This document shows positions 24,835-34,204 of a stretch of DNA of 64,000 nucleotides, piece after piece. The notes under the pieces are model-generated. The model had not been told where the DNA came from and searched no databases. It worked only from the letters and a program-made list of their open reading frames with translations. Position numbers and translations under genes: made by a program. Positions within the stretch are counted from its first letter, which is position 1. Every line of letters starts with the position of its first letter. Source of the stretch: Calliopum simillimum (lineage: Eukaryota; Arthropoda; Insecta; Diptera; Lauxaniidae); assembly GCA_951812925.1 (NCBI GenBank), contig OX638372.1, forward strand, positions 8,122,001 through 8,186,000, written 5' to 3'.

Positions 24835-26150
24835 CAGGGTGGCTTATTCGAAGTGTTACCAATTCAAAAAACTATATTTTTAGTTTCCATGCGCAGATTT
24901 TATTGATCAAACGCTATGATTGTTTGGAAATGTTCAAATTTTAAGAATCTACTTGAGATTTTTGATATGGCCACCTTTGGCCTTAACTATGGCCCGTAGA
25001 CGGTCGAAGAACGAGTCGCATGCTGCACGAATTTTGTGGATTTTGTGGAAGTTTGCGCCATTCTCATTGAAGGGCCACTTTTAGCGCATCAACGCTCTGG
25101 TATTTTTTAGTCAAGTCCTTCCTGTCTAACATACCCCAGATTGAGAAATCCAGCGGATTCGCATCAGGCGAATTTGAGAGCCATTGTTGAGCAGAAATGA
25201 AGCTAGGAACGTTTTTTCTAACTATTCTTGATTCACACGAGCTTTGTGTGACGGTGCCGAGTCTTGTTGGAATGTCCATGGCTTGCGACGGAAATGTTTG
25301 CGTGCCCACGGTAGTAAAGCACCCTCCAACACTGATTCACGATACTCCTGGGCGTTTACTTTGACGCCAGCGGCCAAAAAAACGAGTGGTGAGCGCCTAT
25401 CAGCAGTCACTGCAGCTCAAACCATCACATGCGGTGGTGCCTGCGTCCTGGTGGCCAAACGAACATTCAAATTTTCGTAGGACCTCTCTGTCAAGTAAAC
25501 CCGATCATTTTGTTTGTTTACATATTGCTGGATACAGTAATTTTTCTCATCAGAGAAGACAATTTGTGACAGATTTCCGGCGGCGTGCAAGCGCAACAAC
25601 TCCTTGGCTCTATCAAGCCTAACTTTTTTTTGAGCAGGAGTGAGATCATGCGCCTTTTGGAACTTGAGAGCCTTTAGTCCGAGCTTGTTTGACAATATGT
25701 GTTGCATTCGTTCACGCGATATTTTCAGCTCGGCAGCCATTTGTCTGCCACTGCGTCTCGGATTTCGCTCAATTCTGGCCTTCACCTTTCGAACCATTTC
25801 TGGTGATGTTGCAGTTATTTTCCGACCACCACCATGTCGTTTGGCAACGCTGCCGGTACCATTGTAACGTGTTATGGTCCGATACACAAACATTTTATTC
25901 ACTTTTAAATGTTTCAGCTCACGAACAATTGCTGGTTGCGATTTTCCAGCCAAATAAAGAGCAATCACACTATTACGTTTGAATTCCATTTCGAAAATTT
26001 TTTATTTTCAATAAATTGACGCGCAAATGCTTTTGGTTACTTGTTGACAATAGAATGAACTAACATCATGCCAATTTTTAGACAGCTGTCATGTTCCATC
26101 TGTCAGATAAGTCTATCTGAAGTTGGTAACAGTTCGAATCAGCCACCCTG
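24835..26150 (-). mobile_element. maT-like (DD37D) Tc1/mariner element, full length, inactive
   Basis: 1316 bp. The ends are CAGGGTGGCT(T/G)ATTCGAA followed by a shared GTTACCAA, giving terminal inverted repeats of about 30 bp with few mismatches. The right end abuts TA (26151-26152). The left flank reads TG (24833-24834), a one-base decay of the expected TA duplication. The size and single transposase frame fit the 1.3-kb maT type. The transposase it carries is broken (see 24949-25989), so it could move only with help in trans. Confidence 0.88.
24949..25989 (-). pseudogene. maT-type mariner transposase, broken
   Basis: The gene starts MEFKRNSVIALYLAGKSQPA and runs about 347 codons. Residues 1-110 form a helix-turn-helix DNA-binding region. 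The catalytic domain follows: first Asp in 'VFSDEK', second in 'WTFQQDSAPSH', third in 'SPDANPLDFSIW'. After allowing for one lost base, 37 residues separate the second and third Asp (DD37D, the maT clade). Lesions seen: TGG to TGA at 25417-25419 ('HVMV*AAV'), TGG to TAG at 25222-25224 ('RVNQE*LEK'), a one-base loss in the A-run just after it, a further stop after 'KVALQ' near 25063, and a short duplication with frame change near 25040 before the tail 'FFDRLRAIVKAKGGHIKNLK'. All catalytic acids remain. Confidence 0.88.
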
Positions 26151-26842
26151 TAGTTACATGTTAAAATTTTCGCAGTTGGTGTAGGCTTCAGAAAAGCCTT
26201 AGTACCCCTTATTTTGCCAATTACCCTACCCTTGCATTTCTTAGTTGCATATGTCTTAAGCTTAAGGAATAATTTTTGTGAATCTAATGAATTTCTTCAG
26301 AATATTTGAAGTGAAATTAATTTGGCAGCAATTGGCGTAAAATTCCTAAGTCGTGACACCTTATTTCGATAAAAAAATTTTTAATTTTGTCGAAATTTAA
26401 TTCTGATCTGCGAGTTTTACACAAGATGAACGTCGTAAAAAAGTGTTTTTCTTTCTAGTAACAACTGACATACTTATGTATGTTTCTTGATATATTGACT
26501 TTTCGGCAAATATTTTGAATTTAAAACGATGCTATTATTTTAATTTTATAGCATGAACCGAATTTTGTAGTCTAGTTATGAATATTTTGTTAGTTTTTTC
26601 CTTTATTGACTACAAATTTTTTTTAAAAATAAAACTCAAAATTTTTTTAAAATTTAAATTAAAACAATTTTTATTTTATTTGAGACGAATGCATTTCGGA
26701 CAGGCCTGCTGTCCATCATCAACGACACGCAACTAAACATATAACATGTAGGAAACGGGGCAAAGCAAAATTACCAAAAAGTTTTAAAATTTCTAATACA
26801 AATGAAAGTTTGTGTAAAAACGAAAAAAGGTGCTGCACTCTT

Positions 26843-27168
26843 CTATTTGTATGAGAATAGGAACGATGAGATGTTGCCACTATCGCTATTCATCGTATTT
26901 TCAGTTTTTCGTATGTACGATGATTCGTATGCATCGAGTTTTCGGCTATTCAATACATGTTTGAGCAATTTAACACTTTCTGTGAACTCGCCTATTCGAT
27001 GTGGTGGTGTGTGTTCATCACAAGAATTGTATACATGAGCTGCAACAGATGATCGGTTCACTTGTTTACTTTTTATGCAAAGCTTGTGCTCTTTGAACCG
27101 CGTTAAAACACTTCTCTTCGTTTGACCTATGTATTTGGCATTGCAGTCTAAACAGCTGATTTCGTATA
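26843..27168 (-). pseudogene. Penelope GIY-YIG endonuclease segment
   Basis: Open from the insertion site to the stop codon. The KYIG of GIY-YIG, the downstream Arg in 'LTRFKEH' and the His/Asn positions of 'AAHVYNS' are visible. 'C-L-D-C' just after the first motif half is the CxxC pair common in animal Penelope elements. In active elements this domain nicks target DNA to prime reverse transcription. Here it is cut off from its Gly-Ile codons by the hairpin insertion and cannot be made as part of a full protein. Confidence 0.8.
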
Positions 27169-28447
27169 TGAGGAATTCTCAAAAATTGTGGAATTCTACA
27201 GTTTTTGAGGCACATTCACCAAACTTGGTGGAGAGGTCAGTTTTTATATAAAAATCAAAAATTGGAAGGGTGCACGTCAAAAAAAAAAAAGTAAAAAAAG
27301 TTACGCATATATATATGAAGCAAAACACGTCAAGTGTACCAGCTGAACATTTTTTTGTCTCCGATTTCGCTCAAATTTGGCAATATATTAGTCCTGATAT
27401 ACAAAAACAATATTCCGGGAGGATTTGGTCCTAGTACCATTTATTGTTAAAATACAGGGTGTTGAAGTTGGCCTTTTTAGTGATTTTCATGAAAAGGTGT
27501 TTTTTCAAAAATTTAGAGCTTACACCAAAGTTTGTAAAGTAACTTAACCCATTCATTTTTAAATGTTCTTTTTATAAAAAAGTATTACATGGTGAAAAAA
27601 ATTTTTTTTCACCGAAATATTTTAAACTTAAAAATACTTTTGAATTTTTTTTTTAAAAAAACCCCCCTTAAATTTTTTTTAAAAGTACTTCAAATTAAAG
27701 CATAATTTAAAAGCTTTAAAATGATGTGTGACTCAAGATGGTATTCGGTCGTTGGATGAGAGTTTTTGGCTTTTAAACGCCCACAGCGGGCAAAACTCTT
27801 TGTTTACTCAAGAGGAAGGCATCTTACGAAAAAAACGTTTAAAAGCCAAAAACTCTCATCCAACGACCGAATACCATATTGAGTCACACATCATTTTAAA
27901 GCTTTTAAATTATGCTTTAATTTGAAGTACTTTTAAAAAAAATTTAAGGGGGGTTTTTTTAAAAAAAAAAATTCAAAAGTATTTTTAAGTTTAAAATATT
28001 TCGGTGAAAAAAAATTTTTTTCACCATGTAATACTTTTTTATAAAAAGAACATTTAAAAATGAATGGGTTAAGTTACTTTACAAACTTTGGTGTAAGCTC
28101 TAAATTTTTGAAAAAACACCTTTTCATGAAAATCACTAAAAAGGCCAACTTCAACACCCTGTATTTTAACAATAAATGGTACTAGGACCAAATCCTCCCG
28201 GAATATTGTTTTTGTATATCAGGACTACTATATTGCCAAATTTGAGCGAAATCGGAGACAAAAAAATGTTCAGCTGGTACACTTGACGTGTTTTGCTTCA
28301 TATATATATGCGTAACTTTTTTTACTTTTTTTTTTTTGACGTGCACCCTTCCAATTTTTGATTTTTATATAAAAACTGACCTCTTCACCAAGTTTGGTGA
28401 ATGTGCCTCAAAAACTGTAGAATTCCACAATTTTTGAGAATTCCTCA
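27169..28447. mobile_element. Long-hairpin element, 611-bp arms, TA duplication
   Basis: The left arm is 27169-27779 and the right arm 27836-28447, its reverse complement with only a few mismatches seen by eye (for example TTGGTGGAG/TTGGTGAAG and ACTCAAGATG/ACTCAATATG) and one indel. A 56-bp spacer (27780-27835) lies between. The ends are TGAGGAATTC...GAATTCCTCA, flanked by TA (27167-27168 and 28448-28449). Removing the element plus one TA restores the Penelope frame GGC-ATA-TAC, so both boundaries are exact. No open frame of note, so it is non-autonomous. TA duplication suggests mobilisation by a Tc1/mariner-type transposase, but the terminus does not match the resident maT element. Confidence 0.9.
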
Positions 28448-28449
28448 TA

Positions 28450-28925
28450 TGCCGCTTTTTTCTTCGGTCGGTGTTGGATCTTTCGTTGATCCGAGAATAT
28501 TTTTTAACTTATAGTTGTTGGTGTACACGATGCTTATATTTTCCTTTTCGAATGCGTTTTTCATATGATTCGTAATAGATGGAATGTATGCGAATGGAAC
28601 ACGAACAGAGTTACTTGCTTTGGTTTCTTCGTTTTGAAAATAAAGTGTCGATGCACTGCTTCTTTGTTTCTTAATAGAGTGTTTTAGCACAATTTTTTCT
28701 ATAAGATTTCTATTAAATCTATTTATGTCGGCGATTCTTACGATGTTTTCAAACTCTTTTTTATAATTTATTAAAGAAAGTGGCAAATTAATCAATCGAT
28801 GTGCCATGGAATGAAAAGCGGCTATTTTGTGTTGGTATGAACACAATGAGTCATTTGTAATGAGACGATCGGTAGATGTGTTTTTCCTAAAAACGGCAAA
28901 TTCAACTTTGTTGTTTTTGTTTGTT
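28450..28925 (-). pseudogene. Penelope RT-to-endonuclease linker segment
   Basis: Open frame ending in codons for 'EEKSGI', immediately followed by a TGA contributed by the inserted hairpin element. The sequence 'FRKNTSTDRLITNDS' is the conserved post-catalytic block of Penelope-like reverse transcriptases. Just upstream the frame runs into a stretch of unrelated tandem repeats, which marks the 5' truncation at about 28925. Confidence 0.78.
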
Positions 28926-28984
28926 TTTGACCCCAGTGAAAATTTGACGGGAACTAAAATTTTTTGGGGCAAAAAACAGAATTT

Positions 28985-29565
28985 TTACTTGGAAATTTTT
29001 GTATGAGAGGCCTCTTAAGGGGTGAAAAAAAGAGAATAGTATGTTCAAGAAAAACGTTGAGGAGAAAAAATTAATGGGGGTCCGTGAAAATTTTTTCCCA
29101 CTCCCGGCAATGAAGAATTTTTTTAATATTTTTATCAAAATTTAGTATGGGGGCCATCTTAAGGAGTAGAAAAAAGGTGATAATATGTTTGAAAAAATTA
29201 TTGAAAATGAAAAGTTAATGAGGGTCAGTGAACATTTTTTCCCTCTCCAGGCAATGATGATTTTTTTTTTTATATTTTTATCAAAATTTTGTATTTGTGT
29301 CCCCTTAAGGGGTGGAGAAAAGGGGTTAGAACATTCGAAAAAAATGTTGAAGATGAAAAATTAAAGGAGTCCAGAACAGTTTTGCTCTCTCCTGGCAATG
29401 AGGACTTTTTTGATATTTTTATCAAATTTTTGTATGGGAGCCCTTTTAAGGGGTAGAAAAAAGGGGGTAGTAGGTACGTTTGAGAAAAATATTTGATATG
29501 TAAAATTAGTGGGGGTCGGTGAACATTTCTACCCTCTTCCTGCAACGAAGAATGTTTTAGTGCTC
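28985..29565 (+). repeat. Tandem repeat, 4 units of about 144 bp
   Basis: Each unit has 'TATGGGAGCCCCTTAAGGGG' type sequence, then 'TAGAAAAAAGG', 'TATGTTTGA', 'GGGGGTC(C/G)GTGAACATTTT' and 'CCTGGCAATGA'. The CTTAAGG box starts at about 29014, 29158, 29304 and 29445. It abuts the truncated Penelope end. A related motif set occurs in the element at 62.2-63.1 kb. Confidence 0.8.
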
Positions 29566-30079
29566 GTTCACTTACTTTCTTGTTGGTTAAAAAATTTAAA
29601 AAAATAGATACTATCTCACTCACTCTAAAAATAGTCTTAAAATTTTTCAAATTCACTAAAATTTTTTGGGAAATTTTTTTTAAAAAATCGAAAGATATGA
29701 TCATTGATAAAAAAAGCAATTTAGTAGTTAAAAATTTAATAAGAAAAATTTAAAAAAAAAAATTTTTGTTTCTTGTATAAAGATTTCATTAAAAAAACAA
29801 AACTTAAAAAAAAAGATTTATGATTTGGTTGACTATTGACGGAGCTATGAACATTTCAAAAAACTTCTTGTTGTTTTTGCAGCTTATTTAGCTTTAAAAA
29901 AAAAAAAATCGTAGATGCTAATCTCAAATAGAACTACTTACTTATAAGCCAAAAAAGTTTCGGAGATGCAAAAGCATAATGCTATCCGGAACGGTATGTA
30001 ATGCCCCATATTCAACAAGAAAAAAAGGAAAACGTAGTGATCAAAAGTGAACAGAGACCGAAATGTGGTTTTTTTAAAA

Positions 30080-30745
30080 ACTTTGCTAACCAAAATTTGA
30101 GCATGTTTCGTTCGTAGCAGTTTCGACAACGCGCGTTGCTAAATGAGTTTCAACTACGTTCGTGAGAGATTTAACAACTCGCGTTGTTAAATAAAATACA
30201 AAAAAAAATATGTATATTTTTTATTATTTTTTTAATTCTAATTTTGTCCTGTCAACAACAATGAAACTGATATTATTTCCTTTTTTATTTTTCAATCTTT
30301 GCTTTTAAAAAATTTTTTTTTGTTTCCTATAGGGGAGATTTGAACCTGGAACTTGTCGTGTGATAGATGCGGACGTTAATAGACTCAGCCACTACCATCA
30401 TTATTGTGAGGTTGACTGAAAGTTTATTTTTTTTGAAACTAGCTTCTACCACGTTCGTGCGTGTTTGACTACGCTTCGCGGCTGATATGAATTTTACTAT
30501 GTTTCGTTACTGATTTGGATTTAACAACGCTTGGCAATCAGCGTTGCTAAATAAGTTTCAACCATCTTCGTAAGTAATTTAAGTATGATTTTGGAGCGTT
30601 GCTAAATCCAAATCAGCAGCGAAACGTAGTTAAAACACTCACGAAAGTGGTAGAAACTCATTTAGCAACGCAAGTTATGCTTTCTTCCTTGCTCTGTGTG
30701 AGCTTTAAGATAAATGAAATATCTATATGTAAAAATCAGTGAATT
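30080..30745. repeat. Repeat cluster with GTTGCTAAATGAGTTTC units
   Basis: Units built of 'GCGTTGCTAAAT(G/A)AGTTTCAAC', 'TACGTTCGTGAG' and 'TTTAAC(T/A)AC' recur in both orientations (about 30110-30190, 30440-30580 and 30600-30690 reversed). A related reverse-type copy lies at 51035-51145. A SINE-like fragment is embedded at about 30340-30430. No transposon ends were resolved. Confidence 0.6.
30335..30435 (-). repeat. tRNA-derived SINE-like fragment 2
   Basis: On the minus strand 'TAGTGGCTGAGTCTATTAACG' (A-box region) is followed about 45 nt later by 'CAGGTTCAAATCTCC' (B-box, close to GGTTCGANTCC). It then runs into an A/T-rich tail. The middle ('CGCATCTATCACACGACAAG') aligns with the middle of the fragment at 36.4 kb, so they are likely one family. 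Confidence 0.5.
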
Positions 30746-33240
30746 TTTTTAATTTTAAGACCGAAAATTTAGGTTACTTGATAAGAGGGTGAAAATTGAA
30801 ATTTGTACTAGTTTTAGTTTTTTGTGCATTTTTTATGCAGATTATGTAGGCAAACAACAAAATTTCTTTACAAAAATATATTTTTCAATATTGTGTCAGT
30901 TTTTACCAAAAAAAAAGATATTCTTTTTTTTGTATTGTGGTCCCACATAGAGAGCTAAAATTATTTGAACCAGAAAAGAAACAATTTCTAAGGGTCTTAT
31001 TTGGCATGCGTTGTAAAATATTTTTGAAATGTTAAATATTATTAAAAAAAAATTTAAATTCCCTACATTGGTATTGTAATGGTATACATATATATATGTT
31101 TATGTAGATATGTATGCTTATCGCATATCATACACACATGACTTGTTGCATAGACTCGTATTTGCATGTCTGAACGTTGATATACCCTATTATTTGACTG
31201 TATATGTTATGCCTTATCTGTTTGCGTCTCATTTCAGTTTGTTCATTCATTCATGCAAATGTTTCAATTTGCTTTGTATTCTAAATAAAAAATAAAAAAT
31301 ATATTAAAATTGTATTAAAATTTATTTTTATTTGCAGAACAAAAAATTGTGTTGTGGCTTATAAAAAATATTTAGGGTTTTTTAAATTTGAGCAAATTTT
31401 GTTTTTTCAAATAAAACCATTAATTTAAACTCGCCCAATATTAAATATAAATGCAAAAACTATTAAAGATTTGTATGTTTTATCATTAAATTAATCACAA
31501 TAAACTTAATTCCAGAGATTCTGCTTGATAATCCTTAACTATTAAATACAATACGTTAAGACAATTTGTTTCATTTCATTTGATGTATAGCCCCTCCTAA
31601 GATCCTATGCTTAACAAATGAATTCATTGTATAATGAATGCCTTTAATGTAATACTTTTAAATGGCATTGAATATTTTAAACATACTTTCGCATTTATAT
31701 TATGCAAATTAAATGTTTCATTTGCAGTTGAATTTGTGTATTTGATTGAAACCTTTTCTTCTACCACTTAATCATCTTCTTTGCATGATTGAGGAATGAG
31801 TGAATGAATGAACGAATGAATGGTGAATGCGGCAGTGTAGCTTCTGGATATACTAAAATATCCGTATTTTACAACAAAATCCCAAAAATTTGTTTTGCCT
31901 CTGGCATTTATGATGATAATAATGACTATGATAAACCATTGAATCATGCAAATTTAAAAGCAGCTCTTTTGTTGCTTTTGCTCTGTCGTTTTTCGGCTGT
32001 TGGCTGCCACATTCTATGCCCCTAGATTGTTGTTGTTTTTTTTTTTATCGATTGCCTTTTAAATGTTGAAAAATTACACAGATCCATCACAACAGTTAAG
32101 ACATAATTATTCTGCCTTCAATTTTATTTGTTTTGCTTGCCTCTTTTTATTGAAATTCATTCACCATCTCTCCAATTACGCCCCCTCCTCGGATTTTTCA
32201 AAAATAAAGGAGCTTGCTTAGTAACCGTGAATTAGGCAGATATTGTGTTACCCATCCAGATTACCATGTGCAGGCACCGTAGCAAAAACTTTTGTGTTTT
32301 TTGTGTATATCAGTGGGTTGATATCTTGCATAAGGGTTGGCATACTTCTTCTTGAATTAAGCCTTAAGTACTTCAAACTCCTCTAGGGTATTTAATTCCA
32401 AGCTCTTTTTTTCATTAAATCTAAACTTTGCCAGATTCATAACAGGAAATTTTCGTACCAAACACAATATGCTATCTATATTGTTAGTTATTTGTAACGC
32501 AATTGCTGAGTAATTGTTCATGGTTTTCAAAGATCTTGTTCTATAGAAGATTTAACTTTGGCCTAAAACTGAAATCACTTAATCAATGTATCGACCACAT
32601 TTTGTAAAAGTAATGTCTCTATGAAAGAATTGGCATTCACGAGATTCATTTGTCAAGTTGTTAAATCCTACTCGTTTCCAAAAGAGATTAATTTTTGATA
32701 GTAAATATCATAAGCGTGAAAATGCAAGTTGCTATTTGTGCCAAAAATAACATCTTTCATGACATATTTTTTCTTTTTAGTAATATATTCCTTAAAAATT
32801 TTTGCTTTTCTCCTAAATATTTGCTTTCATTTGTTTTTTTGAAAACTGCCAATTGTCAGAGTAATGGGGTGCCACTTGATCGAAAATATCCAAACCGATA
32901 GCCCAGTTCAAATTTGTGCAAGGATTTTTAATAAATCTGGTTGAAGGTAGATTTATTTTTGTATAGTTAATCACGTTATGTAAAACAAGATTAAGAGCTC
33001 TTTTTCAGATAGTAAAACCAACGTAAATTGACGCTTCTTTCAAATTTCACTGAAGTTTACACATTTATATCGACCTCTCAAAGGCAACGAGACGATAAGG
33101 ATTGCTTGGTAACCCAAATTGTTCAAATTGAGAAATCGTGCAATAAATCATATCTAATATGTACATCCAATATTTAAGATGAATTGTGCAAAATTAACAT
33201 TGTTCGGATTTAAGAACTGTCTCATCTATATATTAATACG
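30746..33240. other. AT-rich non-coding stretch, no gene seen
   Basis: A (GAAT)n-like run lies at about 31795-31822. Other parts are unremarkable intron-like sequence; no exon or element end could be supported. Confidence 0.4.
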
Positions 33241-33254
33241 CAAGACGAAAACAT

Positions 33255-34200
33255 GTCCATCTTTTTTTACTATGTTAGAAATGTAGGACGACTTAAGATT
33301 ATACACCATTAGAAAGGTATTTGTGTGTAGATGTGCACAAAGTTAAAATTATATTAATATTTTGACTTTAAGCCAGGTAAAATCATATACAAACTTTTCA
33401 ATATTAACAACAACAAAATAGACGGTTACACAGAGCCAAAAAAAGGATAAAGCACAAAGAAAAAGACAGCTAGTAATGGTGTTACTTTTTGCCCAGCCAA
33501 AAAATAAATACCTTACACTGCAGTACTTTGAAACTTTTGCTTATATGGGAGGTGCCACGTCCTATTGTTCGAGTTCACCCAGATTGTGCTCAGAGCTTGC
33601 ATTTATAGTTTTTAGCGTCTGAGTGAAATTTGGTTGGATTATCTCAAAAAACGTTTTCAGTATAGCGTTTTGAAGCTTTTGCTTATATTGGAGGTGCCAC
33701 GCCCTCTTGTCTAAGTTTGTCTAGTTTTCGCTTAGAGCGTGCATTTACGGTCTTCAGTATTTGTGGGAAGTTTAGCTGGATTTTGCTTGCATAGCGTTTT
33801 AAAACTATTGCTTATGTGGGAGGTGCCATGCCCTCTTGTCTGAATTTCTACAGTTTTATTTCAGAGCTGGCGCTCACAATTCGTAGTATTTATGTGTATT
33901 TTGGTTGCATTGTCGTGAAAAATACTGCAAAAGTTGCATTTTGAACATATTTTTTGTGTGGGTGGTAGGCGAGTTCGTTGACCGATTTTGCTTATTTGTA
34001 ATCCCACGAGCTAATTTTGACAATGGAGGCAGTGTATCAAATGTCATTGAATTATCTTGCTCAGTTTTCCCAAAAAATGTATTTTCACACACAGCCAAAC
34101 AAACGGGCATGGCATTATCAACTCAGGAGATGACGCTGATCAAGAATATATATACTTTTCTATATCTGCTACGCCTCTTTCTCTTATGCTCTTCTAGGAT
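33255..34200 (+). mobile_element. INE-1-like (Helentron-associated) element, most complete copy
   Basis: It begins with the block 'ACTATGTTAGAAAT ... ACCATTAGAAAGGTATTTGT' shared with 8.5 kb. It passes through 'TTACACAGAGCC' and 'TAGTAATGGTGTTACTTTTT' (shared with 10.25 kb), then three 'GGAGGTGCCACG/ATGCCC' subunits (about 33550, 33691 and 33821), and ends with 'GACGCTGATCAAGAATATAT' and 'CTATATCTGCTACGCCTC'. It links the separate 5' piece (8.5 kb) and 3' piece (10.3 kb) into one family. No coding capacity; INE-1 relatives are moved by Helentron proteins. Confidence 0.72.
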
Positions 34201-34204
34201 CTAC

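Larger units (their letters stand above)
26665..28925 (-). mobile_element. 5'-truncated Penelope-like retroelement, split by an insertion
   Basis: The minus strand carries the distal part of a Penelope-like ORF in two pieces. Piece one (28925-28450) includes 'VEFAVFRKNTSTDRLITNDS' and 'HKIAAFHSMAHRLINLPLS', the region after the reverse-transcriptase core, and ends 'EEKSGI'. Piece two (27168-26843) continues 'YEISCLDCNAKYIGQTKRSV', 'LTRFKEHK' and 'SSVAAHVYNSCDEH', the GIY-YIG endonuclease, and ends at a normal stop after 'FLFSYK'. A non-coding 3' tail with 'GGCCTGTCCGAAATGCATT' and an A-rich end follows. The RT catalytic part is missing, as is usual for 5' truncation. A hairpin element at 27169-28447 interrupts it. 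Confidence 0.82.

Noticed and set aside
27728..27925. Open frame across the centre of the hairpin element
   Set aside because: It spans the arm-spacer-arm junction and is an accident of the palindrome; no start context or motif.
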